A stretch of 64,000 nt of DNA from Selaginella moellendorffii (lineage: Eukaryota > Streptophyta > Lycopodiopsida > Selaginellales > Selaginellaceae), in assembly GCF_000143415.4 (NCBI RefSeq), contig NW_003314333.1, positions 571,207 through 635,206 of the forward strand, written 5' to 3'. A program made the position numbers and the translations under genes. Positions 10,513 to 22,072 of this stretch are shown in pieces. A model generated the notes under the pieces. It was not told the DNA's origin. It searched no databases and saw only the letters and a program-made list of their open reading frames with translations. Within the stretch, counting starts at the first letter, position 1. Each line of letters opens with the position of its first letter.

Positions 10513-13245
10513 ATGAATGGTGAGAGCTCGCGAGCATTGTGGCAGCTGAGACAGCTGACCAGGTTGGTGCGATCCTGCGGGAGCTCGAAAAACCTCGCCG
10601 AGGCAAGGCGGCTTCATGCCCGGATTCTCAGGAGCGAGCATCGCAACACCAAGTTCCTGAACGATCAGCTGGTGATCATGTTTGGAAAATGCGGGAGCGT
10701 GGATGATGCTCGCGGGGTTTTTGCTGGCATTGCTGAGCCGGACAGTATCTCCTCAAATAGCATGCTTGCAGCATATGCCCAAAACGGGCATCTTGACGAA
10801 GCTAGAGCCATCTTTGAGGGCATGACTAGTCGGACAGTGGTGTCGTGGAACTCCACTATATCGGCTTACGCCCAGAATCGCAGTTTGAATGACTCAAAAG
10901 CAATGTTTGATGCGATGCCTGAAACTACATATGTTTCGTGGAACACAATGATATCAGCATTTGCCCAAATTGGGCATCTGGAAGAATCGAAGAGACTTTT
11001 TGATTCCATGCCTGAAAGGAGCGAGGTGTCGTGGAATAGCTTGATCGCTGCGTACGCCCACCGGGGCTGTGCGGGAGAAGCCATGGATTGCCTAGAGAGA
11101 ATGCCCGAGTCGAGCGTGGTGTCGTGGAATTCGGCCATGGGTGCGTACATCCAGGCCGGAGAGCTCAAAGGGGCCGTGAAGATCTTCAAGAGCATGCCGG
11201 AGCGCGACTCCATCTCTTGCAACGCAATGCTGGCGGCGTATGCCCAGTCCGAGCAGCCCACCAAGGCAAAGAAGGTGTTTGATCGATACAAGCTTGGCAA
11301 GAGCGTGGTGTCGTGGACTTCTCTTCTCCAGGCAAATGCCATGGCTGGAGATCTGGACGAGGCAAAGATCGTCTTCTTGCTCATGCCGCAGCACGATTTC
11401 ATCTCGTGGACCGCTGTGGCCTCGGCGTTTGGATCGAGTGGTCGCTTGGAGCAGCTGGAGGCGAGCTTGAATGGATCGTCCTCGGCCGAGAAAGAGGGAG
11501 CACAAACGGCGATGGTGGGAAGCTACGCGCAGTGTGGACAAACCGAGAATGCCAAGTCCATCTTCGACACCATGCCCGCTCGCACAATCCTCTCGTGGAG
11601 CAATCTTCTGTCGGGTTATGCCCAGCGCGGGCGGAGTAGCGACGCAAGGATGGTGTTTGCCAAAATGCCGATACACGAGGTGCTGAGCTCCACCGTGATG
11701 ATCTCGAGTTTAGCGCAGAGAGGCGAAGCGCTAGAGGCGAGGGCGATCTTTGATGGAATGGTTGAGCACAGCGACATCACCTGGAACTCTATTCTCTCGG
11801 CCTACGTAGCGGAGGGAGATGTGGAGCAATCCAAGAGGGTGTTTGAGTCCATCCCAGAGAGAGGTATTGTTTCCTGGACTGGAATCCTTCAGGCTTATGC
11901 CGAGACTGGAGATTTGGCACTGGCAAACATGACGTATGATCGAATGCCCGAGCAAGACGTGATTTCGTGCACAACACTAGTCCAAGCATATGCCCAAACG
12001 GGGCATTTGTCAAGAGCAAAAGAGTTGTTTTTGGCCATGCCTCGGCGCGATCGTCTTTCGTGGATGGCGATTCTCACTGGTTTTTCATGTCAGAGAGATG
12101 TTAATTCGGCAAAATTAGCGTTTGATCGCATGCCCGAGCAGGACGAAGTGTCATGCTCGGCTATGATAGCAGCATATGCCGAGAATGGGCATCTTGTAGA
12201 GGCGGAGATTTTGCTTCGGAGCAAGCCCAACCAGCAAATTTTATCATGGACGGCGATCATCACGGCGTACGCACAGCAAGGATTCGTGTCGAAAGCCAAA
12301 GAAACCTTCGAGAGGTTGAAGAATGTCAAGGACGTGATGCTTTGGACTGCGATGATCGTGGTGTATGCTCGAAACGGGCATTGTCGAGAGGCGGTGGTGA
12401 CGTTTGAGACGATGACACAGGAAGGAATGAGACCCGACGAGGTTTGCTTTGTGACGATCCTCACAGCGTGCAGTCACGGTGGTCTTTTAGACGAGAGCCG
12501 GATGTTCTTTCGATCACTAAGAGATTTTGGGATCCAAGCGACGAACCAGCATTACCTCTGCATGATCGACATCCTCGGAAGATTGGGACACCTCGATCGA
12601 GTGGAAGAGCTCCTCCACACCATGCCTTTTGTTCCAGACGAGGAGGCGTGGGGAGGCTTCCTGGGCGCTTGCAAGATGTATGGCGATTTGAATCGAGCTG
12701 ACCAAGTTGCGAGAAGGACCCCTGGACTGAACGCTGCTTCTCACGTATCGCTGAGAAACATGCTTGGAATCGCGGGGAGAACAGAGGACGCAGCAGCCGT
12801 GAGGAAGAAGATGGTTTCTAGCGGCTTGAGCAAGCAGCCCGGGATCAGCCTCATCATCGTCAACAGCGAGATGCACAGCTTCACATCCGGTGACGAATCC
12901 CACCCTCGAATCCACGAGATCCGCGCGGAGCTGCAGAGGCTCACGTCTCAAATGCGCGAGTCAGGCTACGTTCCCGACACGCACGACGTGTTCCATGCAG
13001 TGAGTGAGGCGGGCAAGAGCGAGCTTGTGTGGCACCACAGCGAGAAGCTCGCTATCGCGTTTGGATTGATCAGCACGTCGCCGGGAGTGCCACTGTGGAT
13101 CAGGAAGAACCTCCGCGTGTGCCTCGATTGCCACAGTGCCACCAAGTTCATCTCCAAGGTCACGGGACGGTCAATTGTCGTCCGGGACTCGTACCGGTTT
13201 CACAAGTTCGAGAATGGATCGTGCTCTTGTGGAGATTTCTGGTAA
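10513..13245 (+). CDS. PPR protein with E and DYW domains (putative organellar RNA editing factor)
   Basis: 910 residues, no intron. Residues about 75-640 are consecutive PPR repeats of the form VVSWNSxISAYAQxG...A+xxFDxMPER. Most have the 31-residue S-motif spacing rather than P-L-S triplets. An E region follows (PDEEAWGGFLGACK). The C-terminal DYW deaminase-like domain has HSEKLAIAFGLI (HxE zinc/catalytic motif), CLDCHSATKFIS (CxxCH) and ends HKFENGSCSCGDFW, with Phe replacing Tyr in the usual DYW tripeptide. Family knowledge: DYW-PPR proteins bind organellar transcripts and deaminate cytidines, and are greatly expanded in lycophytes. The repeats would read one RNA site. I see no confident transit peptide. 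The ATG chosen is the first in the frame, and the open reading frame is undamaged. Confidence 0.93.
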   Translation: MNGESSRALWQLRQLTRLVRSCGSSKNLAEARRLHARILRSEHRNTKFLNDQLVIMFGKCGSVDDARGVFAGIAEPDSISSNSMLAAYAQNGHLDEARAIFEGMTSRTVVSWNSTISAYAQNRSLNDSKAMFDAMPETTYVSWNTMISAFAQIGHLEESKRLFDSMPERSEVSWNSLIAAYAHRGCAGEAMDCLERMPESSVVSWNSAMGAYIQAGELKGAVKIFKSMPERDSISCNAMLAAYAQSEQPTKAKKVFDRYKLGKSVVSWTSLLQANAMAGDLDEAKIVFLLMPQHDFISWTAVASAFGSSGRLEQLEASLNGSSSAEKEGAQTAMVGSYAQCGQTENAKSIFDTMPARTILSWSNLLSGYAQRGRSSDARMVFAKMPIHEVLSSTVMISSLAQRGEALEARAIFDGMVEHSDITWNSILSAYVAEGDVEQSKRVFESIPERGIVSWTGILQAYAETGDLALANMTYDRMPEQDVISCTTLVQAYAQTGHLSRAKELFLAMPRRDRLSWMAILTGFSCQRDVNSAKLAFDRMPEQDEVSCSAMIAAYAENGHLVEAEILLRSKPNQQILSWTAIITAYAQQGFVSKAKETFERLKNVKDVMLWTAMIVVYARNGHCREAVVTFETMTQEGMRPDEVCFVTILTACSHGGLLDESRMFFRSLRDFGIQATNQHYLCMIDILGRLGHLDRVEELLHTMPFVPDEEAWGGFLGACKMYGDLNRADQVARRTPGLNAASHVSLRNMLGIAGRTEDAAAVRKKMVSSGLSKQPGISLIIVNSEMHSFTSGDESHPRIHEIRAELQRLTSQMRESGYVPDTHDVFHAVSEAGKSELVWHHSEKLAIAFGLISTSPGVPLWIRKNLRVCLDCHSATKFISKVTGRSIVVRDSYRFHKFENGSCSCGDFW

Positions 13246-13259
13246 ATCTATATGGTCAT

Positions 13260-13335
13260 AAATATACAATCGTTCTTCTATTACAATCCAAGCCATGCCA
13301 AGAAACTCAACGAGGACGGGGGCTCAATAGTGTCT
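13260..13335 (-). pseudogene. 3'-end fragment of the helicase-like gene family, inverted
   Basis: On the minus strand it matches the last exon of the genes at 57.4 and 58.9 kb: GAGCCCCC...CGTCCTCGTT...CTTGGCATGG, then TTGGATTGTAA and the following non-coding bases. It lies 14 bases after the PPR stop codon. Confidence 0.7.
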
Positions 13336-13375
13336 TATTGCTTCCTGCGTTCTTTCTTCTGGCTGCTCGTTTAGA

Positions 13376-13506
13376 TCCTAATCCGGTGGTAAACTATGCG
13401 ATTTAGCAAGGTATTATTACCGGTCTGCAAGAGTTCATCACCACTGTTCTTCCAAAGCAGTTGTTAATCTTATTTTCATGGACAAGCTTATGCGTTTTGA
13501 GGAGAT
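13376..13506 (+). pseudogene. Exon-2 fragment of the helicase-like gene family
   Basis: Matches exon 2 of the genes at 57.4/58.9 kb: TGGTGGTAAACTATG, CTGCAAGAGTTCATCAC, CCAAAGCAGTTGTTAATCTT and ATGCGTTTTGAGGAG. Small indels break the frame. With the inverted fragment just upstream it forms a scrambled, non-functional copy. Confidence 0.75.
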
Positions 13507-13954
13507 TTCTTCACATCTACTTAAGAGTCAAAAAACAAAGTTTTCCTATCTGCGAGATAAGTGTCTAAAGGATTGTATTTGTAGCATCTGTCAAGAGAGC
13601 ATTGGAGATGAGCTCCACTAAACATTGTTATAGAATATCCCCAGGAAAGAAGGATCAAAGTTGAAAAATGACAGACTAGAAAAAGTAAAGAAATGAGAAA
13701 AGAAATGCAGACTACAGCATTGCCTATCAATTGCATCAAGCAACATATTGTCAGCTTCCACAGCTATATATGACATCTCTTCTTGTGCAAACATACAGAA
13801 ATCTATGATAAATAACTTTTAACAAGAAGTAGTTAATTATCATTTTGTAAAGTAAACCAATTAAAAAATGAGTAATTACTTTAATTAGCAACACTGTTTA
13901 TTTCTAGATTTATATGCTTATTTTGAAATTAGAAATAAAAATTAAAATTTATAA

Positions 13955-14310
13955 TATTAAATAAAATATAATAATTTACATTTTTAACATGAAAATTTAG
14001 AAAATCAATATTTGTTATGTCTAAATTAAATTTAATGAGATATTTCTAAATTTGAAATTATTATTAATATTTTTTTGATTAGGGTAAAACATAAGTGCTC
14101 TAGCGATAGATTATGACAAGAAACCTTAGTTTTAGTGTTTTTTCCATTATTAAAATATACTGCTAGTTACTTGGAAATTTATTTACTTTAATTTGATTTT
14201 ATAATTATAATTAATATCAATACAATATCAATACAATCATATAATCTAAAAAATAAATTAGAAAACTAAAAGATCATATATATAACTTTTTGGAATCCAT
14301 GTTTTAATGA
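13955..14310 (+). repeat. AT-rich repeat shared with 49,549-49,925
   Basis: Shared landmarks are 'aatttacatttttaacatgaaaa', 'ctaaattaaatttaa..agatat', 'ccttagttttagtgttttttcc' and 'atatatataac...catgttt'. They occur in the same order and orientation. The family is unknown. The second copy lies beside the fasciclin-like gene, and this copy is in the same neighbourhood as the fasciclin pseudogene. Confidence 0.6.
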
Positions 14311-14518
14311 ATAGAGTGGAATTTTTAATACTTTTTTTTATAAAAAAGATATTTAATATTTGTACATATTTATATTGATAAATGGTTTTATAAACAGTAA
14401 TAATTTCTTGTACATTATGTTTTTGATTTTCTTCATCTAGAAATCCCATAAATAAGAATGCACTCCTTTTTTTCTAATTGGTTATGGGTATTAAGATACT
14501 TGAGGTTAATCATCCTTA

Positions 14519-14605
14519 GATTTAAATAGTACTAGCTTAGGACAAAGATTAAGGATCCTTAGGTTTAAATAATACTAGCTTAGATGACAGAGATTAAATA
14601 GCTTT
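14519..14605 (+). repeat. Short imperfect tandem repeat (two units)
   Basis: 'ttaaatagtactagcttag...gattaa' is repeated about 47 bases downstream as 'ttaaataatactagcttag...gattaa'. Confidence 0.6.
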
Positions 14606-16986
14606 TGAAAAACTTTCTTATATGTTCTTTTGTTCCTCTTTTATTCTCTCTCAACTTCTACAATCACATAAATTCCAACTCTAAGCAATTGTATTATAAT
14701 GAACAATCTTTCTAAAAAAGTTAAGAAGAAGACTTTTTTGGCATACTCAAAATTATAAATTTGAAGACTCACTAGCTTTTTTATCTCTTCTATAATGATC
14801 TTTGTATAGTGAGTTTTTTAAATAGTGGAATTGGAGAGATCCAAACTCTTGAAATTGAAGTCTTCAATTCTGAAGCTAACAAGCTTTGAATCCTTGCAAA
14901 ACTTGAAGCTAAGAGGTTATGAGTTGATTGAAAATCCTTAAGATCTCATATTTGTATCTATAGTTATAGGTGGGTATTGATATATAAGTGTTCATTCCCA
15001 ACTGTTGTTAAGCATTGTCTACAACCATAAATTTTCTTTGGTTTACTTAAATAGTAATGGATATACCTAAAATATACATAGATATTCTAGCTATTTATAC
15101 ATTTATAGTTTATAAATTTTCTTAAACACCTATAGTTATAATTACAAACTCTCTAGTTTGGTGTGTACACCAATATAACACTACGTATTGCTCCATGGAA
15201 TTAGGTATTCATCTCTTGCAAAGTTCACCTTAAGGTGTTAATATGCCTCACTTATAAGCCCAAGTGTAAAACAAAATACCTCTAAATCCATCTAATAAGC
15301 CCAAGGATCAACAAGAATTAAGAGGAAGAAGGAAGAAATTGTAAGTGATTTCTGTAGATTGAACCCTTGTCCTTTGGGAAAAACTTTCCTTCCTAAGCTC
15401 TTATCATACCACCAAAAATCCAAAGATGGAATGATTAGATAGCATTAAATTCCATAGATAAGGGTGCAAATGATTATACATGCTTTTGACTTTAGTTTTT
15501 TTGTTTTATTTCAAGAGTTATGCTTTCCATTGGGGTTCTTTTAGTTAGTAATTAATCACCTTAACCCACTCAAGCAATGAGAAATTTGGTATCTCCATAC
15601 TATTGGTTCTATGAGCATATCCTTACAATTCATTCCACTTGTGTTTAACACTATACTAAGATTTGTAAATTTAAAGAAACAAATATATTTATTTTGGCAC
15701 CATTTATCTCTATTGAAATTTTAGTCTAAAATATATATGAACAAACAATAGATAATATAAATATTATATATTATATTTTAATAATATATATTATATTATA
15801 GCATAGTATAGTATAGTTTTTAAATAAATAAAAAAACTAAGTATTGGTGCAATCTAACATGCAACAAATTTATATAGCATTTAAATACCATCTATGTTTA
15901 TTATAGATCTATCAGAATATAAACAAAATAATATATCATGTCTCTATTCTTTATAATTCAGTTTATTTTTTCTTAATTATCTTATTTATTTAAAAAATAT
16001 ATATAATACAATAAGAAAGAAACAGATTTATTGTGTTATATATATAAATATACATAGATAAAAAATATATAAGTAAATCATTATTTTTGAATAGATTTTT
16101 GTTGTAGGAATATAGTATTAATTATTGGATAGAATGTCAAAAATATTTTTATATTAGTATATATAAATTTGAAGGTCATAAATTTAGCATCATTCAAAGC
16201 TTTACCATTTCCTTAGAATAAAGTGTAGTGTTGAAAAGCTTAAAAGCTTCAAATACTAAGGAAGTATCCTCGAGAAACCTATCCTTTAAATATTGGATGA
16301 CCTTCTCTTTATGTAACCTAACTTAATTCCCATATCATTGTTCATCCAATCTAAATGGTAAAGAACATCATCCTTATAATAAAGTTTTCCATTATTATCA
16401 ACAAGCATCTTCCAAAAAGTTGTGAAATTATGTGTTTCAACTCTGATTAGTTCTTAAAACTAGACCCTCAGAATATTGATCATTCTTGTAACTATTGACA
16501 AGATTGCTAAAAGCCCAAGGTTCCTATTTTGAAACCTTTTGTTCAACATACTCAACTCATTAAATACGTCAACAAAAAACTGAAAGAAGATTTATACCTC
16601 TAATCTCTTGAACTCTCCAAAAAAATTTGTCTAATCAATTGTCTCCTATAACCATAAAAGAGTTTGCATCACTTGAACAAGACATAAAATCAATTTGCCT
16701 CAAAACAACTACTGAATGTTGTAAATATAAAGTAAATTGAACTTATTCAACTTAAAATCTCTTGGTGTTTTTAAAAAAAGTTCTACTTGTTAAGAAAAAT
16801 GTCTAGTTTAGCCACCAACATATTTTGCACTCACCTCAAGCTCTTTAAAATAGTTGAAAGAGTTATTCACAACTAAATCTTCTTTATATGTTACACAATC
16901 TATTAGTACAATATATGGGATAATGTAATAACTACATTAAAAAGAGTTTTGCCAATCCATCTTTGATGAAGATTAGTGTTAAATAC

Positions 16987-17545
16987 TGTAAGCTCTTGAA
17001 TTTAAACTTCCCAGAAGGTTACTTAGCCCAATACTATTTAAAACCAAAGACATGTAACCTCAAATATCTTAAAACCCTTAAGAAAATGTGCATTTTAATT
17101 TATGGGTCCTTTCTCTTTATATTTAAAATTTTATGGATTTTCTTTTCTTTGGTTACTTATTATCCACCATGCTTTCTTACAAGTTCACGCCCTTATGAAC
17201 GAAAATTAAGAGCCGTAACTTTCTCAAGAGCCTCGCACTTTTGACACCCTACCCTTTAGGTTGAATTTAGTTGAAGTAAACTAGCTTTATTAGATGTCAA
17301 TTGATATATGGTATAATTTTCCTAACAAACTAATAAAGTCAGACCTAAGACCCTTTCTAATACCAAATGTAAACTCCTGAAGTTAGGTCATCTAATCTAA
17401 TACTATTCAAACTTAAAAACACGTAAACCCAAATATCCTAATACCTTTAAGTAATTGAAAAAAAAAGGTGTACACTTAGGTCTTTTCTCTTTATATATAA
17501 ACCATTATAGACTATCTTTTGAGTTGTTCTCTTTTTTTACTTACA
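16987..17545 (-). mobile_element. TRIM copy 2, decayed
   Basis: Same structure as the element at 57-725. LTRs lie at about 16,987-17,161 and 17,368-17,545, with an internal segment holding a decayed tRNA-Met primer-binding site (minus-strand TGGTATTAGAAAGGG, plus-strand about 17,351-17,365). Most differences from copy 1 are C->T or G->A, and the second LTR has lost short pieces. No coding potential. Confidence 0.8.
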
Positions 17546-18038
17546 AACATTTAGTTACAAGCTCACTTGGTAAGAGGAACTTCACATAAATGATAAAATA
17601 ATATTCCAATCTATTATTTATAATTCATTAAGTAAAATGCTATAGAAAAGACTTACAAGAAGCTCCTTTATAAGAACTTGATAAAAGGATCTATGAGTAG
17701 TAAGTAAAAAAGATTTATAACTTTTCATATTTATATAAGTTGCATATTGTGGCATGTTAGATGTCCCAATAAATCTATAAAATGAGCAATCCAATGAATA
17801 ATCTATATTAAACTTCTTGATCAAATCCCTTTTTTGTGCAATTCAATACTCTATTTTCACCAAAGTCATTATATATTATTATTTTTAAGAGCTTATAATC
17901 TTTAAATGCTCAAGTATTACTTGCTCCTGTTCTTTTTATATTTCTTTTTAGCTACAATATGATCCTCAAATTTGGTATGAGTCTTAATTGCTCCTTTTCA
18001 CAATATTGTAAAACTTTTTGCTAAAAAGATGTAGCATA

Positions 18039-19132
18039 TGTGGTTTTTACCCTTTATCCTAATTTGATTTACCATAAGATAATCACGAAGTAGAACCTAA
18101 GCCCTCCATATGCCATACATGTCCAAAGGATAGTGGTGCAAAACTTGAGTTTTAGGGCTTTTGACCACTAAATGAAGGAACGATGCCAAACTCCTAAGCA
18201 CGGAGCCAAGAAATGACTCCCAAACATACAACCTAAGGAGTGAAGGGACAGAAGCACGGAGTGACTTTGGAATAGTATTAGAGCATCTAGCATCCCAATG
18301 CTAGGATTAACATGTAAAATGGAGCCAAACAAAGTTTGGTGATATTTTAGCATATCGGTGGCCTAACGCAAGGATATAGGTGCTCCATTAGCTAGCATGG
18401 TGTGGAACTTGGGCTTAAACCCAATTCAAACGCAAAACAAGGACAGACACACAAGTGGGAGTTAAACTATGCCTCAGGTTGGTCAGCCATACCTAACTTA
18501 CCCACTATCCCTACTATACATTTAGAACCCCCCATAGCAACCCTCACCCCCTTTAAGGAACACATGCTTTAGACTTTCACCCCAAGCCTCCTTTAGTATC
18601 AGGAGTTAGTCTCTTGGACAAACTTGAAATTTACTAAATATAGAATGTTCTTAGATTGTGAATTTGGATATGGAACGAACACCATTGTGTTTAGGACGAT
18701 CTTTACATTCCATAGATATACTAAATGAGTGAATCTAAACACTTTCCGTGAATAGTATTTAGGACTAAAATGAGACAAATACAAAAGGCATGATAGTGAG
18801 GGTGTTTGACAAACACGGTAAGCTATCATATAGTGAATATTGAGGGATCAATCTCAATATCATGGGGGTTCTTGATACTAGCAAGTGCAAGCCAATGACA
18901 AAAGTTTCTCAAATCAAGCCGAGTATGCTTAGCAAGAAACACATAGAGTTCCTACCTTATGTTTATCCAATTTAAGTGCATGGTCATTGATTTTAGTTTC
19001 TCAACTAACTCAAGTGGGAATTGATAATGGGTCCAGCAATACCAACCTCCCACCGTCACAGCAATAAGGAAAGAATATCCGAAAGGACTAGCCGACAGAT
19101 AACTTTCGATACTTGAAATCACATTTGCGACA
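18039..19132 (+). repeat. LTR-like repeat, tandem unit A
   Basis: 1,094 bases beginning TGTGGTTTTTACCC and ending ATTTGCGACA (TG...CA). It is collinear along its whole length with unit B. No ORF resembling a transposon protein lies inside or next to it. It probably represents a recombined or duplicated LTR of an unidentified element. Confidence 0.6.
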
Positions 19133-19163
19133 AAAAATATTCTCCTTTTTAAACTATAGCATA

Positions 19164-20281
19164 TGTGGTTTTTACCCTTTATCCTATAGTGATTTACTAT
19201 AAAATAACCATGAAGTGAACCTAAACCCTCCATATGCCATATGTCACATGCCATGGGCCACATGCCACGTGTCAAAAGGACAATGGTGTGGAACTCACAT
19301 TTCAGGGCCTTAGGCCACTGAACGAAAGAACAGTGCCAAATTCCCAAGCATGGAGTTGAGGAGTGATGGCACTAGAGCATAGAATGACTTGGGAGCATAC
19401 AGTCTAAGGAGTGAAGGGATAGGAGCATGAAGCAACTTAGAACAGTCTTAGAGTATCCATCATCCCAATGCTAGGACCAGCATGCAAAACTAAGGTAAAT
19501 GGGGTCTAGTGCTATTTTCACATACTGGTGGCCTAATGCGAGGATATGGGTACTCCACCGACTAGCATGGAATGGAACTTGGGCTTAGACCTAAGTCGGA
19601 TGCAAAACAAGGATAAATATGTGAGTGAGAGCTAGATTATGCCTCAGGTTGGTCGGCCATACTTGACTTACCCACTATCCCTACTATACATTTGGAACCC
19701 TCCATATTTTCCCCCCCCCCCGAAGAATACATGCTTTGGGCTTTCACCTCAAGCCTACCTTAGTATCAAGAGTTAGTCTTTGGGATCTGGACAAATTTAA
19801 AACTTACTAAATATAGAGTCCCTAAATTGCGAATTTAGATGCGGGATTGTGTTCAAAACAACGTCTACATTCCGTAGATATGCCAAATGAGCAAATTTAA
19901 ACACTTTCTATAAATAGCATTTAGGACCGGAATGAGACTAACACAAAAGGCATGATAGCAAAGGTGTTTGGTAAACATGGTAAGTTATCATCTAGCAATA
20001 TTGAGGGACTAGTTTCAATACGCAAGGGTTCTTATCACTAGCCAGTGCAAGACACAACAAAACAAAAACTCCTTACCAAGCTATAATAGCATGTAGGAAT
20101 TCCGTCCTTATGCTCGTTTGGTCTAAGTACACTCGAAATGGCCAGTTAATTCCATTAGCACAAGAGGGACTGATGAAGGGTCCAGCAATACTGACTTTTT
20201 GCCATCATGGCAGTAAGGAAAGAGTGTCTATAAGGACTAGCCGACATATAACTTTCAATATTTGAAGTCATATTTGCGACA
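19164..20281 (+). repeat. LTR-like repeat, tandem unit B
   Basis: 1,118 bases with the same ends as unit A, separated from it by only 31 bases. A run of 12 cytosines occurs near 19,710. Both units share 'tagcata' just upstream of their TG start. Confidence 0.6.
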
Positions 20282-21196
20282 TAAACTCAATGAAATAGGA
20301 GCACTTCTTAACTCTAAAAATCAAAGGATAAACGAATTGTTAATGCTCTTTGAACTGTCAAAGCATTTCCCCCACTCTCTTTAATTTGGTATAATGCCTT
20401 AGAAGAACTATTAGTTGAAATAAAAATAAAATTATCTAGAGTTGATTATTCCTTAGTGTTATCTAAACCATGAGAGTTTAACCCTATATTTATGTTTTCA
20501 TAATTAAAACCTATTAAAAAAATAGAATTTTATATTAATACTTTTATTTTGAAAGTTTTTTTTTCATTATAGAATTTCTTTAAAAAGGGTTAATTAAAAT
20601 TTATTATTCTATAAAAGTTTAAATAGCTCTTGAAGGGATGATAGAGAAATTGATTAGTTGACCAACTGCTATTCAGAATGATTAAGTCTAACCATGGATC
20701 TCTTCTCACTAAAACATTTTGGTTTTGACCAAGTATATAGCTATATAGCCATATGGTTTATAATTTTGTTTATAATAAAATAATTAAAATGATATTGTAG
20801 AAGTAGGATTACTAAAAGGAGAAAGATTAAATTACTCTGGTGTAAGTGATTAAATTTTTAGTCACTTAACCATATATTTAACCACTTTAAGGAATCTCAC
20901 TCACAACCTTTAAATCATTATCCTAACTTGGGGGTACTTGCTAAAACTACCAACAATGGCTTCAAAGCCATATTGACTTCATATTTAGTTCAAGTGCTCC
21001 ATGTGTCAAAGTCCAACACATCCAAAGATACTATTGCCAATTTAGGGTTTAAAATTTCTAAATAAGTTAGGTATATTCTAAAACATTAAAGGTTATTTCT
21101 CTTCCATTTGACATATGTCATACTTCTGTATAAAAAATACAGATATATAACCTAATATTAAAATTGTTCTACAATATTTTTATTATATATGTTATT
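20282..21196. other. AT-rich spacer, nothing recognised
   Basis: About 0.9 kb without a supported gene, RNA or element. It leads into the lectin-like pseudogene. Confidence 0.5.
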
Positions 21197-22072
21197 ATGG
21201 CTTTATATTACTTAATCCTATTTATTTTATTATTTTTTCATCTTCAAAGTTTAAGTTGTAGTTATATGGAAGCTGATTTTGGAAAAGAGAATGAAATAAA
21301 TTCTCATGATATGAATTTAATTTGGATAGGATTTCCAAATTTAATAGGAAAAATAACTCATACAAATTTAGAAAGATACCCACCAGAATGGTATAATATA
21401 GATTACGTTCTTCTGTCAAGAGGAATGGCAGTTATTAAAATAATATGAACATGTGGTGCATATAGTACAGCTAAACCAGAAAATGTATATAAAGGTTTTA
21501 ATAGTATTTTAAAAGGAAGTAAAAGTATTTTAATTGCAAAAGCTGCAGAATGGGCTATTTTTAAAGCACAAACATGCACTATTTATTATAGTTTAGATGG
21601 TCAATCTGAACCTGAGCAATTCTACAATAGAAACTATAATACAAACTCATTCTCCACATGTAATATATTTGTCAGCAGTTTAATAAGTAGAAAACCTTTT
21701 AATACTTTATTTTCTACAAATTTCTTAATTTCTCCAAACCATAGAAACATATTATATTTACAAAGTGATTGCAACCTAGTTTTATTTTCAGGAGTAAATA
21801 AAATTTGGGATTCTAAATAAGGAAGAAACAGGTTTTTATTTTGTAAATTTAGGATACAAAACAATGGAAATCTGATTTTATTATCAAATGACAAGATAGA
21901 ATGGTTTATGATTAATAAATATTGTCTACAAAGTTTAAAGTAAGATTGTTATAATAACTCTATACTTAAAGTTCAAGATGATTGTAATATAGTAATATAT
22001 TCTTTAAAATCTCCAAATATTCCTACATGAGATACAAAGAAAAATAATCATAAATTATGCCTACCTAATTAA
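21197..22072 (+). pseudogene. Decayed secreted bulb-type (mannose-binding) lectin-like gene
   Basis: One reading frame runs from ATG 21,197 to about 22,072 without any frameshift but with four stops: TGA 21,446, TAA 21,818, TAA 21,941 and TGA 22,028. The N-terminus is a clear signal peptide (MALYYLILFILLFFHLQSLSC). The second half has three B-lectin sugar-pocket signatures of the QxDxNxVxY kind: LQSDCNLVLFSG, IQNNGNLILLS and VQDDCNIVIYS. Each stop fits a single TGG->TGA or CAA->TAA change; for example, the last falls where IWDT is expected. The middle part (about residues 25-150) is not recognised. It was probably a secreted or cell-wall lectin, now silenced and deaminated. Confidence 0.75.

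Larger units (their letters stand above)
13521..16986. other. AT-rich intergenic DNA, no gene seen
   Basis: Very AT-rich with only tiny ORFs. Two features stand out: a segment (13,955-14,310) resembling 49,549-49,925, and a short direct repeat at 14,519-14,605. Nothing coding is recognisable. Confidence 0.6.

Noticed and set aside
19235-19275. Sequence resembling the transposon palindrome ('cacatgccatgggccacatgcc')
   Set aside because: The symmetry and flanks differ, and it sits in the LTR-like repeat. The similarity is to half-sites only.
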